Source: Clostridium amylolyticum (lineage in GTDB: Bacteria > Bacillota > Clostridia > Clostridiales > Clostridiaceae). From it: a stretch of 64,000 nt of DNA. Below are positions 5,884 to 14,925 of this stretch, piece by piece (positions within the stretch are counted from its first letter, which is position 1; every line of letters starts with the position of its first letter). The notes under the pieces are model-generated. The model made no database searches, had not been told where the DNA came from, and saw only the letters and a program-made list of their open reading frames with translations. The stretch covers positions 1-64,000 of the forward strand of contig NZ_FQZO01000006.1 of assembly GCF_900142075.1 (NCBI RefSeq), given 5' to 3'. A program made the position numbers and the translations under genes.

Positions 5884-8610
5884 TCAAAGCTTTAATAGTT
5901 CCATTAATTTTCCGCGGAGTTTTCTTTCTTCGCCACTCTCATTAGTTTTAATTCTTATTATTGGGATACTATACTTCTTTAGAATATCATCCTTCATTTT
6001 ATCTCTCTGTAGCTGTTTAGGATTATTTGCATGATATGCATATCCATCAACCTCAACCACTAAAACAGGCATTTTATCAAGTTTATTGAAAATAACAAAA
6101 TCTGTATGGGTTAAAATATTCATTGCGTACTTATACTCATCATGATTAAGTTTACTTGGATCTTTTATGAGCATTTTAAGTGGCTGATGCATAATTCGGT
6201 GAAGGCTTTGAAACTCTGGTGAACCTAATACTTTTTCAATAACCGTATTCATTAAATTTTCTGATTTATACTCTGAAACATTCTTACTATTTTTCATAGT
6301 AGATAATAGTTTTTCTGAATAACTGCTATAGAGTAAGTCAAATACAGAATATATCTGACTTTCTATTATTTCAAAATTGTTATACTGTATGTATCTTACT
6401 AAATCACCGATATTAGTTCCCTGCCATCCTTCACTTCCGTCGGAAACTACTACAATCAATCTATCTACAGCACGAGAAACAGCAACATTTATGAGATTTG
6501 AGTTATCAACAAAATCATTTGCAGCTACTTCATTTGCAACTGTAGTTAGGATTATTACATCTTTTTCTCTTCCTTGGTATTTGTGAACAGTATCAGCCTC
6601 GATATTACGTGTTCCTATTACTTTTTTTAGTTCATCTGTTTGAAGCCTGTAGGGTGAAATAATTCCTACGGATTGTTTATGGCAATTAATTTTTTGTTCT
6701 GGAATTATCTCTTCAAATACAACATCAATCTGCCGTTGATTTAATTTTCCCCTTGCATGATTACCTTTAGCAGTTCTATATAGAACTAGTGGCTTATCAT
6801 TATCCTGTTCATTTGTTAATATTATTAACTCATTATTATAAAACTTTTGATTACAAAACCCAATTATTTTTGGATGGCATCTATAGTGCTCTTTCAATAG
6901 GGTTTTCGGGATATCTGTATATAAATTAATTATTGAAGACAGCAAGCTATTGTCTGCATAACTATATGCTCTTTCAAGATTGAAAGATTCAAATACCTGC
7001 TTTGCATATTCTGCTGCTTCAAAGGTAATAACATTAGGAAGCTGTTTTATATCTCCTACAATTACAGCATTCTTAGCGCAGGATAAGGCTAATGCTCCTG
7101 TAACTAAGTCAACTTGTGAGGCCTCATCAATTATCACATAGTCAAATAAATAGTTTTCACTTGTACAACTACGTAAGGAATGAGTAGTGCTTAAAATAAC
7201 AGGATATTCCTTTATAAAAGAATCAAAATCTTTCCAAAGTGCATTGTCAGAAAATATAATTCTATTTTCAGAAGTTCCGTATCTTTCGGCTAATTTGGCC
7301 TTAAATAGCTTCATAGAATTTCTACTATACTCTTTCATTGCATTATCAAAGTTATAGCTTTCAAGTTTATTCGATAATGCTTCAATCTCACTCTTAACCT
7401 CTTTGAGTTTTTTATCATAATACGTTTTTTGTAAGAAAGAGATAACTGCTTCAGGTGTATTATTATAAAAGGATAAGTTGTATATTCCATGCACAAATAG
7501 ATTATATAATTTGTATACAAATGAAATACTCCCTTTTTCAAGTTTATGTTGATAATTAATCATTAAAGATATAACTCTATCTGAGCCAACCGGGAAAAAA
7601 GAGCGCAATTTTATGGACTTGTCTTCTGTCTCAGCATAATATTTATCGAAGTACTCTATCTCCGTTTGCATAATTGATAGTTCATTCTTTAGTGCTGCCA
7701 GTCTATTACTATATTCAAGCATTTCATTTAACTTTTGCTGTGATCTATTTAAGTTAGTTTTAATTAATTGGAAGTCCTTATTTGGCAAAGTCCATGTGGT
7801 CATATTAGGATAGATGTTTTTCTGTTCATCAAAGAATTTTACTTTATTATCATAATTCCCTAAATATGCGGCTATAAAATCCACATCATACTTTTGCAAT
7901 TTTTCAAGAACATTAGCTGTAGCAGAGTTATTATTTGATACTACTGCAACTGTTTTGTTGTTCACTATTGCATTAGCAATGATGTTCAATATAGTCTGAG
8001 TTTTTCCTGTACCTGGAGGACCTTCTATAACACTGACTTGTTCAGATAGAGCTTTTTCCGTTGCGGCCTTTTGGCTTAAATTGAATCCAAAGGGGAATAT
8101 GGGGTCTGTATCTACGCTCTCTTTCTGAAGAGGTTTCTTCTCTAAGTAAGTTGCTAATACACTGCGGGGACTAATGGTGGTAAGTTTGCTGTATTGCTTA
8201 CTCAAAAAACTTATATCATCACTGGTGGGAGTAATATGTTCTGCTAACTCTTTAAAGTACTCTAGACAATCTCTTGACTTTCTATTGCTTAAGGAAGTTT
8301 CTTCAACAATAATATTTGAACTCTTATATAATTTTTTATACCCACTCTTAAAGAAAATTCTTATATACTCACCAAAATCAAGTATTTTTATCACGCCAGA
8401 TAATGGTTGATCAAATTCGTAAACAATAGAAGTTTCATGGTTTATTATTTTTGGGTTTTTGTGCCACTCTATATTATGATAATTGTAAGAATACTCTGTG
8501 CCATTATTATGATATCTAACTATCCATTTACCGTTAATATATTGACAGTATTCTATTTGTTCTGTTTTATCCTGGTCTTTTACAAGAATAAGATGTTTCT
8601 CTACATTCAA
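5884..8610 (-). CDS. SF1 (DNA2/NAM7-like) helicase with C-terminal Vsr/DUF2726-like nuclease domain
   Basis: A 908-aa protein starting at TTG (8608-8610) behind GAGGTGG. After an approximately 180-residue N-terminal region comes a UvrD/UPF1-type ATPase: Walker A EGPPGTGKTQTI (about residue 197), a helical insertion (about 280-440), Walker B VIIDEASQVD, motif III VGDIKQLPN, ISPYRLQT and a C-terminal NVAVSRAVDRL. The last 70 residues contain VLVVEVDGYAYH, RDKMKDDIL and IPIIRIKT, the PD-(D/E)XK arrangement of Vsr/DUF2726 nucleases. Helicase plus Vsr-like nuclease is the architecture of predicted anti-phage proteins such as Hhe. It likely acts on invading DNA. It is alone, flanked by remnants, inside the toxin array. 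Confidence 0.75.
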   Translation of the reverse strand: MNVEKHLILVKDQDKTEQIEYCQYINGKWIVRYHNNGTEYSYNYHNIEWHKNPKIINHETSIVYEFDQPLSGVIKILDFGEYIRIFFKSGYKKLYKSSNIIVEETSLSNRKSRDCLEYFKELAEHITPTSDDISFLSKQYSKLTTISPRSVLATYLEKKPLQKESVDTDPIFPFGFNLSQKAATEKALSEQVSVIEGPPGTGKTQTILNIIANAIVNNKTVAVVSNNNSATANVLEKLQKYDVDFIAAYLGNYDNKVKFFDEQKNIYPNMTTWTLPNKDFQLIKTNLNRSQQKLNEMLEYSNRLAALKNELSIMQTEIEYFDKYYAETEDKSIKLRSFFPVGSDRVISLMINYQHKLEKGSISFVYKLYNLFVHGIYNLSFYNNTPEAVISFLQKTYYDKKLKEVKSEIEALSNKLESYNFDNAMKEYSRNSMKLFKAKLAERYGTSENRIIFSDNALWKDFDSFIKEYPVILSTTHSLRSCTSENYLFDYVIIDEASQVDLVTGALALSCAKNAVIVGDIKQLPNVITFEAAEYAKQVFESFNLERAYSYADNSLLSSIINLYTDIPKTLLKEHYRCHPKIIGFCNQKFYNNELIILTNEQDNDKPLVLYRTAKGNHARGKLNQRQIDVVFEEIIPEQKINCHKQSVGIISPYRLQTDELKKVIGTRNIEADTVHKYQGREKDVIILTTVANEVAANDFVDNSNLINVAVSRAVDRLIVVVSDGSEGWQGTNIGDLVRYIQYNNFEIIESQIYSVFDLLYSSYSEKLLSTMKNSKNVSEYKSENLMNTVIEKVLGSPEFQSLHRIMHQPLKMLIKDPSKLNHDEYKYAMNILTHTDFVIFNKLDKMPVLVVEVDGYAYHANNPKQLQRDKMKDDILKKYSIPIIRIKTNESGEERKLRGKLMELLKL

Positions 8611-8708
8611 TGCTACCCCACCTCTTGCTTTATAGTAATGCTTTTATATACTGCATAAGCAAAGCTTATAAATTCTATTATTACCTAATAATCTTAAAGA
8701 TAAATTAC

Positions 8709-8843
8709 TCAATTTGATTCTTTCAAAAGGATATCTGGCTCTTTCTTCCCTTCAATAAGTTCTATTGTCTTATCATATAATTCCTGTGATATCAAGTTTG
8801 GCATCTGTTTTACCACATTTGTAAGTAACTCATTATTCTTCTA
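8709..8843 (-). pseudogene. Short coding remnant of unknown origin
   Basis: In the 250-bp gap between the DUF1848 gene and the helicase, one frame reads NNELLTNVVKQMPNLISQE then LYDKTIELIEGKKEPDILL, ending in TGA at 8709-8711. There is no upstream start or ribosome binding site. The composition looks like the C-terminal helix of a real protein, so I interpret it as the tail of a deleted gene. The family is not recognisable. Confidence 0.35.
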
Positions 8844-8860
8844 TAAATGAAACGCATCTC

Positions 8861-9817
8861 TTACTTATTAAATAAAGATAATTGTTCATTAGCCTTTATT
8901 TTATAACTCTTAACATCTTTTCGTTCTTTTACTTTCTCCTTAATGAAATTACCTGATAAAATTGGTGAATTTGGATCATGCATTTTAAAATTAGAAGCAG
9001 CTTTATTCTTATTAGTATTTGCATAACAATATATGCAATTATGTATACAAGTATTGTATACACCTATATCGATACATTTCATGCAGCCACAATCTTTCCT
9101 GTTTCCATCTAAGTGATCTTTGTTTTTAATCTCATATCCGATTATTTTTTCAATTAAATCACCATCGATGCACTTAGTATGACTTATACCAATATCCTGT
9201 AAGTCTATTTTTTCAGCACAGGTTTCTAATGCTATACCATATTGGTTCGTTATTTCTACTAATTTTAAAGATATATTTTTCATTTCTTTCTCTGTCAGTT
9301 CTTTTACACCTATATTTTTCATATTCATAGAGACTTTTCTATAATCATCTAAGAAACTAAATACTATCTTGTTTGTATATTCATGAATTATTAAACACAT
9401 TTTCTCAAAAGCTTTTAGATGAAAATCCACAGAATATTTATCCGTTACAATTATTGGGTCATACCTAAGTATTACCTTATCTTTTCCTATCTTTTCTGAT
9501 AATTCTATAAAGGTATTTATAATACTCCTTTTATCAATCACATCAGTCTCCACCTCTTTATCATAGGGAGTTATGGTGTAGTGAAAATAATATTTATAAC
9601 CTCTATCATCTAATTCTTTCAGTCTAGGGAGTAAAGGTTTGGGGTTTTTAGTCCAAAAAACTATACAATCCACTTTATCAGGGTTAATATCTATATTAGA
9701 AATTTGATTGTAATTAAATGGATTGCGCACATAAACATAACCAGCATTTATTCTGTTCATAAACCATTCACTGTAAAATGCAGGAATATCTGTTCTTCTA
9801 CTAACGCTTAATATCAT
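8861..9817 (-). CDS. DUF1848 radical-SAM-like protein
   Basis: A 318-aa protein behind TTGGAG. It has the DUF1848 hallmarks: an opening SVSRRTDIPAFYSEWF, then VRNPFN, CIVFWTKNP and YHYTITPY-like segments, DKVILRYDPI, and a Cys-rich C-terminus DCGCMKCIDIGVYNTC followed by CIYCYAN. The final CXXXCXXC is expected to bind an iron-sulfur cluster. The family is radical-SAM related, and its substrate is unknown to me. It sits between a defence helicase and toxin cassettes, so a role in the mobile or defence region is possible but not shown. Confidence 0.8.
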   Translation of the reverse strand: MILSVSRRTDIPAFYSEWFMNRINAGYVYVRNPFNYNQISNIDINPDKVDCIVFWTKNPKPLLPRLKELDDRGYKYYFHYTITPYDKEVETDVIDKRSIINTFIELSEKIGKDKVILRYDPIIVTDKYSVDFHLKAFEKMCLIIHEYTNKIVFSFLDDYRKVSMNMKNIGVKELTEKEMKNISLKLVEITNQYGIALETCAEKIDLQDIGISHTKCIDGDLIEKIIGYEIKNKDHLDGNRKDCGCMKCIDIGVYNTCIHNCIYCYANTNKNKAASNFKMHDPNSPILSGNFIKEKVKERKDVKSYKIKANEQLSLFNK

Positions 9818-9887
9818 AATTATTTCTCCAATAGCTAATTTTATATACTTTCATCACATAAGGAAAATACATAGCTAAAATAATTAT

Positions 9888-10274
9888 CTAATTAGTCATT
9901 AGATAATTATCAATAATTTTATTTAAATCAGGCCTTTCTATCTCATTGTTAATTAAATATTGTATAAAAAAGTTTTCTATATCTTCACCCTTGATTTTTG
10001 CTAATAGTATAAAAATATCATGCAATATACTACCAAACAAACCATAACTACAAAAATGAAAAGCAAGTTCCTTAAATCTTGGATGTTCTAATTCAGATAA
10101 TGCTGATAATAGATTTAATACTTCGGCATCTGTCATAGCCACTTGGTGATTAACTATTTTATCTAATCTTTCATCAGTAATTTCACCAGCCCAATGTATT
10201 CTTGCAAGTGTCATAGCATCTGAAGAATTGTCCGTTTCCATCTGATGGATATAACTCAACATCAACAAGCTCAT
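9888..10274 (-). CDS. Helical protein fragment overlapping the gene upstream, possible frameshift product
   Basis: 128 aa, largely helical (MTDAEVLNLLSALSELE, HDIFILLAKIKGEDIENFF), HEAT-like in look but not assigned. Its ATG (10272-10274) lies inside the preceding gene, in another frame, with a 92-bp overlap and only a weak ACAGGG site. Either this is a separate translationally coupled gene, or it is the C-terminal part of a single gene of about 240 codons broken by a frameshift near 10200-10260. The second option fits the abrupt loss of family-like sequence after DGNGQFF in the upstream frame. Confidence 0.4.
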   Translation of the reverse strand: MSLLMLSYIHQMETDNSSDAMTLARIHWAGEITDERLDKIVNHQVAMTDAEVLNLLSALSELEHPRFKELAFHFCSYGLFGSILHDIFILLAKIKGEDIENFFIQYLINNEIERPDLNKIIDNYLMTN

Positions 10275-10656
10275 AATACCCTGTTCTCAATAATCCTAAT
10301 AAAGGCTTTAAATTCTCAAAAGAATTTTCTAGCGATACAAAGGGAGAATTAAATAACTGCCTCATTTCACGAATATTGTTATCATTAGCCATATCTAACC
10401 CATACCCTGCTGAAACAAGCTTTTCACAGGTAGGGCAAAAATACTCATCAGCATGAAACTTAATTAAAGGAGTATTATCATAAGTAAGTGTAAATAATGC
10501 TTTGTCCTCGTAATTGCCATACTTGTGGCATAGTAACCCTTTACCATCTTTTATATAAAAGATTATACCATTGCCATCCCATTCTTTTGGTTTTTCATTT
10601 ACAGTCTTTACAGGTATAATTTCTAATCCTTCTTTTTTAAACAATCGCTTAAACAT
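10183..10656 (-). CDS. Probable immunity-type protein, C-terminus possibly frameshifted
   Basis: A 157-aa protein behind AAAGGAG. It has DGKGLLCHKYGNYEDKALF, a single CPTCEKLVSAGYG motif, and LLGLLRTGYYELVDVELYP, then DGNGQFF followed by a low-quality tail (RCYDTCKNTLGW). I do not recognise a named family. Size, location and gene order resemble the immunity genes of the neighbouring cassettes. The sensible-looking part ends near residue 145, where another frame (9888-10274) continues with good coding character, so a frameshift or a recombination joint is likely. Confidence 0.45.
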   Translation of the reverse strand: MFKRLFKKEGLEIIPVKTVNEKPKEWDGNGIIFYIKDGKGLLCHKYGNYEDKALFTLTYDNTPLIKFHADEYFCPTCEKLVSAGYGLDMANDNNIREMRQLFNSPFVSLENSFENLKPLLGLLRTGYYELVDVELYPSDGNGQFFRCYDTCKNTLGW

Positions 10657-10690
10657 ATAAGAAACTCCTTTAACTTATCTTCCAATAACT

Positions 10691-11305
10691 CTATAAGTCA
10701 GTATATTTCCTTTCTATCTCACTTATAACGTCTGAATAGTGGCGAACTCCACTGATCTTGTCAGTAGATAACGCTTCTGATACTACCGGAAATTCATCTA
10801 TAAAATTGAGGTATTCCTGCTCTGATATATTAAACTTATTTAGTGTTTTAACTAATTCTTTACTAGCTGTAGTCCACACTTGTAAATACTTAAAGCTGGT
10901 TATAAATATTTCATTCAATGATGATTCATCATAATAGGCTATTCCAAATTTAATACATCCATCATTAGCTAATTCAAACCTATAATTATCTAAAATGTCA
11001 ATAATCCTTTGTTTTTCTGTAAAGTTACTCATAGTTGGTTCTTCATCTTTAAACCCAATAATTCCGTAAGCTGTATTACCTATTAAGATATCTGACAACC
11101 CAACAAATAAATTCCAAAGGTTATCTACATCAATATTAATCTCAGCAAAATGCGTAAATTTCTCTCCATCTACTTCTACTAGCTTATAACCTTCTGTTAT
11201 ATTGGCTGACTCTCTTTTCCTATTAATTTCTTCAACATTGTATCCATTTGGATATTCATCAAAATCAGGTATTCTTATACCTATAGGTAATTTGTAAGTA
11301 TTCAT
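10691..11305 (-). CDS. Unknown protein, probable orphan immunity gene
   Basis: A 204-aa protein counted from the ATG at 11303-11305, which has GAGGAGAGGTAGCA directly in front. An ATG 21 bp further upstream has no ribosome binding site. It contains LPIGIRIPDFDEYPNG, an acidic NIDVDNLWNLFVGLSDIL segment and a helical C-terminus. The family is not recognised. It lies in the same strand run as the other immunity-like genes, with no toxin tip next to it, so any toxin partner has been lost. Confidence 0.45.
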   Translation of the reverse strand: MNTYKLPIGIRIPDFDEYPNGYNVEEINRKRESANITEGYKLVEVDGEKFTHFAEINIDVDNLWNLFVGLSDILIGNTAYGIIGFKDEEPTMSNFTEKQRIIDILDNYRFELANDGCIKFGIAYYDESSLNEIFITSFKYLQVWTTASKELVKTLNKFNISEQEYLNFIDEFPVVSEALSTDKISGVRHYSDVISEIERKYTDL

Positions 11306-11415
11306 TGCTACCTCTCCTCTAATCAAGAATGAATAACTGCATTTAAAATCTTAACAATTCTTTTATTGGCACAATACATCTATTACTTGACTCTACATTT
11401 CCCATTGCTCTTAAT

Positions 11416-12141
11416 CTAAGTACGATTCCTTTTATCATAATAATATGCTTTGACCCAGGAATAGTTTTTTTTATTATCTTTACACCATTCCAAGAAAGAA
11501 ATATTTCTATTTTCACTTTTGTACTTAAACCAACTTTTATATAAGTCATTGTAATACTTTATATCTTCTAATATAGACCTTTTATTCTCAATTCTACTTT
11601 CATATTTCTCTATTAAATGATTTACCTTATTAAATAAAACATTTACTTCCTTCTCATTTATTAAAATATATTCAGGTAAATGGTGACTTCCAAACCATAA
11701 TCCATCCATATATAATTCCAATAATAAATTAACAGTCTTAATATCACTAGGGTCTATTTCATTTGCATGTATAAGTATATCTTCTGAACTATAATACTCA
11801 ATGTTTTCAATGTTCTTATAATTACAGCAACTATATAACTGTAATTGATATATCCATCTTAAATATGGCATTTCTTCATGCTCGACAGCCTCAACTATAA
11901 CAGGTAATATTATCCCTTCTACTATCGGCTGTTGAAAGTCTTTTATACTTCCTTTTTCAAATCTTTCAATGCAAAGATAATCAACAAACCTTTGTTTATC
12001 TTCTTTAGTCTTTGTCTCCGAATATTCAACCAACTTTTTCAACTTAACATTTGCAATCTTTTTTAATCCCTTGTTTCTAGTCTCAGCATAATCATTCCAA
12101 AGACTTGATATATCAGAATCTGGATAATCTATTAAATTCAT
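11416..12141 (-). CDS. Helical protein, probable immunity gene of a decayed cassette
   Basis: A 241-aa, mostly helical, acidic protein behind AGGAGAGATAAA. It begins MNLIDYPDSDISSLWNDYAE. Two stretches, PYLRWIYQLQLYS and VNLLLELYMDGLWFGSHHLP, are the sort of helical repeats seen in several immunity proteins. It ends with a WCKDNKKNYSWVKAYYY tail. I cannot name the family. A decayed toxin-like remnant and a junction repeat lie immediately upstream, which supports an immunity role. Confidence 0.5.
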   Translation of the reverse strand: MNLIDYPDSDISSLWNDYAETRNKGLKKIANVKLKKLVEYSETKTKEDKQRFVDYLCIERFEKGSIKDFQQPIVEGIILPVIVEAVEHEEMPYLRWIYQLQLYSCCNYKNIENIEYYSSEDILIHANEIDPSDIKTVNLLLELYMDGLWFGSHHLPEYILINEKEVNVLFNKVNHLIEKYESRIENKRSILEDIKYYNDLYKSWFKYKSENRNISFLEWCKDNKKNYSWVKAYYYDKRNRT

Positions 12142-12390
12142 TTTATCTCTCCTACTTCATAGCACTATACAAGGTATTCTATCTGCTTAGGTTTACCCAT
12201 ACTTTAAATAATTGATTTTATTTTCTCTTCATCTCCACTTTGAAAAAGTTCTTTATGTTCATCCTTTAAAAAACTTATATGTGGCTAAATAGAACCACCA
12301 TTAATTAAAAAATCTATTGTAATAATTCTATCATGGTCGTATATTTTCCTTCAAAAATTATTTCTTTCCCATTAGGTTTACTTACCCCCT
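12142..12390 (-). pseudogene. Decayed toxin-tip remnant
   Basis: Between junction element copy 5 and the 241-aa gene, fragments of coding sequence can be read in different frames: MPTGG, SKPNGKEIIFEGKYTT, DRIITIDFLINGGS, then PHISFLKDEHKELFQSG. They are broken by stops and frameshifts. Order and position match a toxin C-terminal tip, but the family cannot be told. Confidence 0.4.
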
Positions 12391-12655
12391 GTGGGCATAG
12401 TCTGTTTCATTATATTTTACCGTTACAAGCTAGTATTTCCAATACTTATCACAGAAAAGAACTAGAAACTAGCCCATTTTATTTTTCAGCTAGTTTCTCT
12501 CTCTTAAACTTACTGCATTGTTAATATTATCTAGTAACTTTTTTCTATTAACTCTGTATTAATTATTGTTATTAAAAATTTTAAACATTTTAAAATGCTA
12601 TTCACTTATTTTTGTAGTAAGTTTACTAAAAATTTTGCAGTAAAAATATTTTATT
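12384..12655 (-). repeat. Toxin-cassette junction element, copy 5
   Basis: Head CCCCCTGTGGGCATAGTCTG, a divergent middle, hairpin GAAACTAGCC (about 12464) / AGCTAGTTTC (about 12488), and a T-rich tail with a TGCAGTAAAA word ahead of the Imm22-like gene end. Less similar to the other copies but with the same order of parts. Confidence 0.6.
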
Positions 12656-12657
12656 TA

Positions 12658-13053
12658 CTATTTACCATATTCAACTGAACTTATAAATTTAAATTCATAG
12701 TCTTTATTATTTATACTTTTCACATTTCCATCATATTGAAAATTATAAAGCAAAATCCCTGAATTGCATTTTACTATTGAAACGCCATCAGTTATTTTCT
12801 CATATCTTGGTATTACTATATCCTCATATGAACACCCTGAAATAAGTTCAGTTATTGAAGTAACATTTTGTTCAAGACATACTCTCTCAATACAATCATC
12901 ATCAAAATCGTCTATATCAATATTAAAATCTTTTAAAAATTGAGAGGGTAACCAATCTCCAGCATCTGTATAAACAAGTTCAACATATTCTAAAAGTTCA
13001 TCATCAGTTTTTATGTTGCCAATCCATAAAGATACATATCCTTCTCTTTCCAT
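12658..13053 (-). CDS. Imm22-like immunity protein (paralogue 1)
   Basis: A 131-aa, very acidic protein. It opens with EREGYVSLWIGNIKTDDELL, then FLKDFNIDIDDFDDDCIE and ILLYNFQYDG. VSLWIGN followed by a D/E-rich centre is the Imm22 (DUF4284) pattern. It shares this layout with the protein at 13261-13647, with low overall identity, so the two are diverged paralogues. Immunity function is inferred. No toxin remnant is recognisable in the 207-bp gap 13054-13260. Confidence 0.7.
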   Translation of the reverse strand: MEREGYVSLWIGNIKTDDELLEYVELVYTDAGDWLPSQFLKDFNIDIDDFDDDCIERVCLEQNVTSITELISGCSYEDIVIPRYEKITDGVSIVKCNSGILLYNFQYDGNVKSINNKDYEFKFISSVEYGK

Positions 13054-13260
13054 TATTTCCTACACTCCTTTACTTTAAGCTAAGACTTTCTGGTAATGAA
13101 AAGATTTTAATCACCTATCAATTTCTATTAAATCAGCCTTTATTCAACACTTTTAAAATTTAATGACACACTTGTTTACAGTCTTTAAAACCTCTGTTTT
13201 CTGATGTGTTATCGTCGCTTTTTAATATAGTTCTTTTGAATGATGTGTTTACAGCATATA

Positions 13261-13647
13261 TTAACTACTGTAGCCCACACATCCAATAAACTCCAGCTCA
13301 TTATCTCCATCTTTATAATTATCTCCATTATACTGATATTCAAAGTCATATAACAATACTATTGAATTATACATTCCTCCATTATATTTTTCATTTAATC
13401 TAGGTATTATCTCATAATCATTAGAAAAGCCCTCTAATAAAACCTGCAAATCACTTGACTTTTCCTCCATATAATCTATTTCTGAAAAGTCTATATCATA
13501 ATAATCTATCTTAAATTGCTTTTTAAATTTTGATGGTATTGAGTCCCCATCATCGGTATATTTAATCTCCATAAATTTTCTGAAAGTTTCTTCATCATTA
13601 AAAATTCCTAGCCATAATGATACTTCACCTTCTTTTTGCATACTCAT
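13261..13647 (-). CDS. Imm22-like immunity protein (paralogue 2)
   Basis: A 128-aa acidic protein. EGEVSLWLGIFNDEETFRKF, KKQFKIDYYDIDFSEIDY and VLLYDFEYQYNGD follow the Imm22 pattern. The second Met (13639-13641) may be the true start, because AAAGAAGAG is better spaced from it. A toxin tip with RGPTTAHNELL lies 12 bp upstream, so this is probably its cognate immunity protein. Confidence 0.72.
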   Translation of the reverse strand: MSMQKEGEVSLWLGIFNDEETFRKFMEIKYTDDGDSIPSKFKKQFKIDYYDIDFSEIDYMEEKSSDLQVLLEGFSNDYEIIPRLNEKYNGGMYNSIVLLYDFEYQYNGDNYKDGDNELEFIGCVGYSS

Positions 13648-13659
13648 CTCTTCTTTAAT

Positions 13660-13812
13660 TTATTTCAATTGTAATTCCTTAGGTAAAGATTCTACGCCTC
13701 CATCTAGTCTATAATTTGCCCAATTATTCAACCTTCTTATAAACGTATCATAGTCTGCTGAACTATCAATTATCTTTAACAATTCATTATGAGCAGTTGT
13801 TGGACCTCTACC
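13660..13812 (-). pseudogene. Short toxin C-terminal tip (RGPTTAHNELL type)
   Basis: An open stretch of 50 codons after a stop at 13813-13815, reading GRGPTTAHNELLKIIDSS, then DTFIRRLNNWANYRLDGG and ending LPKELQLK. There is no start codon or export region. The family is not named with confidence; the RGP-T-AHNELL block looks like the C-terminal end of a Firmicute polymorphic toxin domain. The adjoining Imm22-like gene is its likely antidote. Confidence 0.5.
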
Positions 13813-13855
13813 CTATGTATTCCTTTAGGATTCACGAATTTAACATCTGTTGTTA

Positions 13856-14088
13856 AGCTTCTTAAATTTTAGTGGTTGAGCCTACTATTTTCAACATATA
13901 CTACCATATTATCACTATAAAAAGTAATGAACTAGCCTACTTATTTTTCAGCTAGTTCATTTACACTTTTCTCACTGCATTATTTAGATTATGCAGTTAA
14001 TATAATCACTACTTCCATTGATTTTTCTTACTTCACATAAATAGTTTTCTTGCAGCAAGTTATAACTTGATTTTGAATTGAGATTTTA
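13856..14088 (-). repeat. Toxin-cassette junction element, copy 6
   Basis: Middle AGTGGTTGAGCCTACTATTTTCAAC, hairpin GAACTAGCC (about 13929) / GCTAGTTC (about 13951), and a tail with ATTATGCAGTTAA. The GGGCAGAG head is missing or degraded, in line with the short broken toxin tip next to it. Confidence 0.65.
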
Positions 14089-14090
14089 AC

Positions 14091-14417
14091 CTACTCTCCT
14101 ATAACCTCACAACTTAAATTAAACCCTGCTTCAACTATACTTTTATATGCAACATTTAAAAACTCTTCTGCCTTTTCAGTAAAATCATATTTTGTATATA
14201 TTATTATTTCTATATTTTTATCTTTTGCCTTAGGATAACTTTCATATATTTCTCCACTTTCGATAAAATTCAAGTATGAATTTATCTTGTCTTGAAGCAT
14301 TATTAGATGCTCATATTCATTACTCCAATCTAAATGGTCTGAAATTCCAATCATTACATTCCCATTTTCTTTATTTATTCCTATGCTATCAATTTTATCT
14401 TTATCAATTATTGACAT
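14091..14417 (-). CDS. DUF6572-family protein, probable immunity protein
   Basis: A 108-aa protein. It begins MSIIDKDKIDSIGINKENG, then ISDHLDWSNEYEHLIMLQDK, INSYLNFIESGEIYESYP and a C-terminal NLSCEVIGE. The SDHLDW...HL..LQ.KIN.Y..FIESG pattern is DUF6572, small proteins found beside polymorphic toxins. Its ATG overlaps the stop of the truncated restriction-nuclease-like toxin by 10 bases, so the pair was translationally coupled. Confidence 0.72.
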   Translation of the reverse strand: MSIIDKDKIDSIGINKENGNVMIGISDHLDWSNEYEHLIMLQDKINSYLNFIESGEIYESYPKAKDKNIEIIIYTKYDFTEKAEEFLNVAYKSIVEAGFNLSCEVIGE

Positions 14418-14696
14418 AATTTCACCTCTATTTCTGGATGTGTTATCTTTTTATTTTTAGTTAATGGTGCTGTTGATGATGCTTTATATTCTTCAATTAA
14501 TATTTCACCAGTTTCTTTATCCATTCCAATAGCATCTAACCTTGTTCTAGTTCCACTTTTACTTTTTATAGTAATTTGTTCAACAACGTCACCAGCACTT
14601 TCTTTTATTTTTCTAATGCTTTTATCTCAAAATTCCTTCCATTAACTCTATTCTGTTTTAATATGTCAGCTTTAGTCTCCCCCTTAGGGCAGAGTC
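14408..14696 (-). pseudogene. Frameshifted restriction-endonuclease-like toxin tip
   Basis: It begins in the junction head as LCPKGETKADILKQN, followed by a one-base frameshift near 14625, then KIKESAGDVVEQITIKSKSG, TRTRLDAIGMDKETGEIL, IEEYKASSTAPLTKN and HPEIE. The R.RLD..G.D..G......E.K.S..APLT.N pattern is a PD-(D/E)XK toxin domain. The usual E-x-K reads EEYKAS here. The frameshift and missing delivery region make it non-functional as it stands. The stop overlaps the DUF6572 start. Confidence 0.6.
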
Positions 14697-14925
14697 TGTC
14701 TTTTAATTTTTAGTAGTAAAATTGAGTATTTTCAAGCCTTGCCACCATTTTATCACTATAAAAATCAATGAACTAGCCTACTTATTTTTCAGCTAGTTCA
14801 TTTTGTCTTTTTCTCACTGCATTATTACAATTATGCAGTATTAATTTTTATTACTTTTATTAATTTATTTATATTTTTGATTATACTTTATTATGCAGTG
14901 AAACTCTCTATTAGTTAAGCATTTA
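14678..14925 (-). repeat. Toxin-cassette junction element, copy 7
   Basis: Head CTCCCCCTTAGGGCAGAG, middle TAGTAAAATTGAGTATTTTC, hairpin GAACTAGCC (14770) / GCTAGTTC (about 14792) and tail. From 14750 on it is identical to copy 4 as part of the 424-bp repeat. Confidence 0.75.

Noticed and set aside
11343..11549. 68-aa minus-strand frame overlapping the 241-aa gene end
   Set aside because: It overlaps the end of a better-supported gene in another frame and lacks a ribosome binding site.
13054..13260. Hidden toxin tip between the two Imm22-like genes
   Set aside because: I read the minus-strand frames and saw only stops and no recognisable motif.
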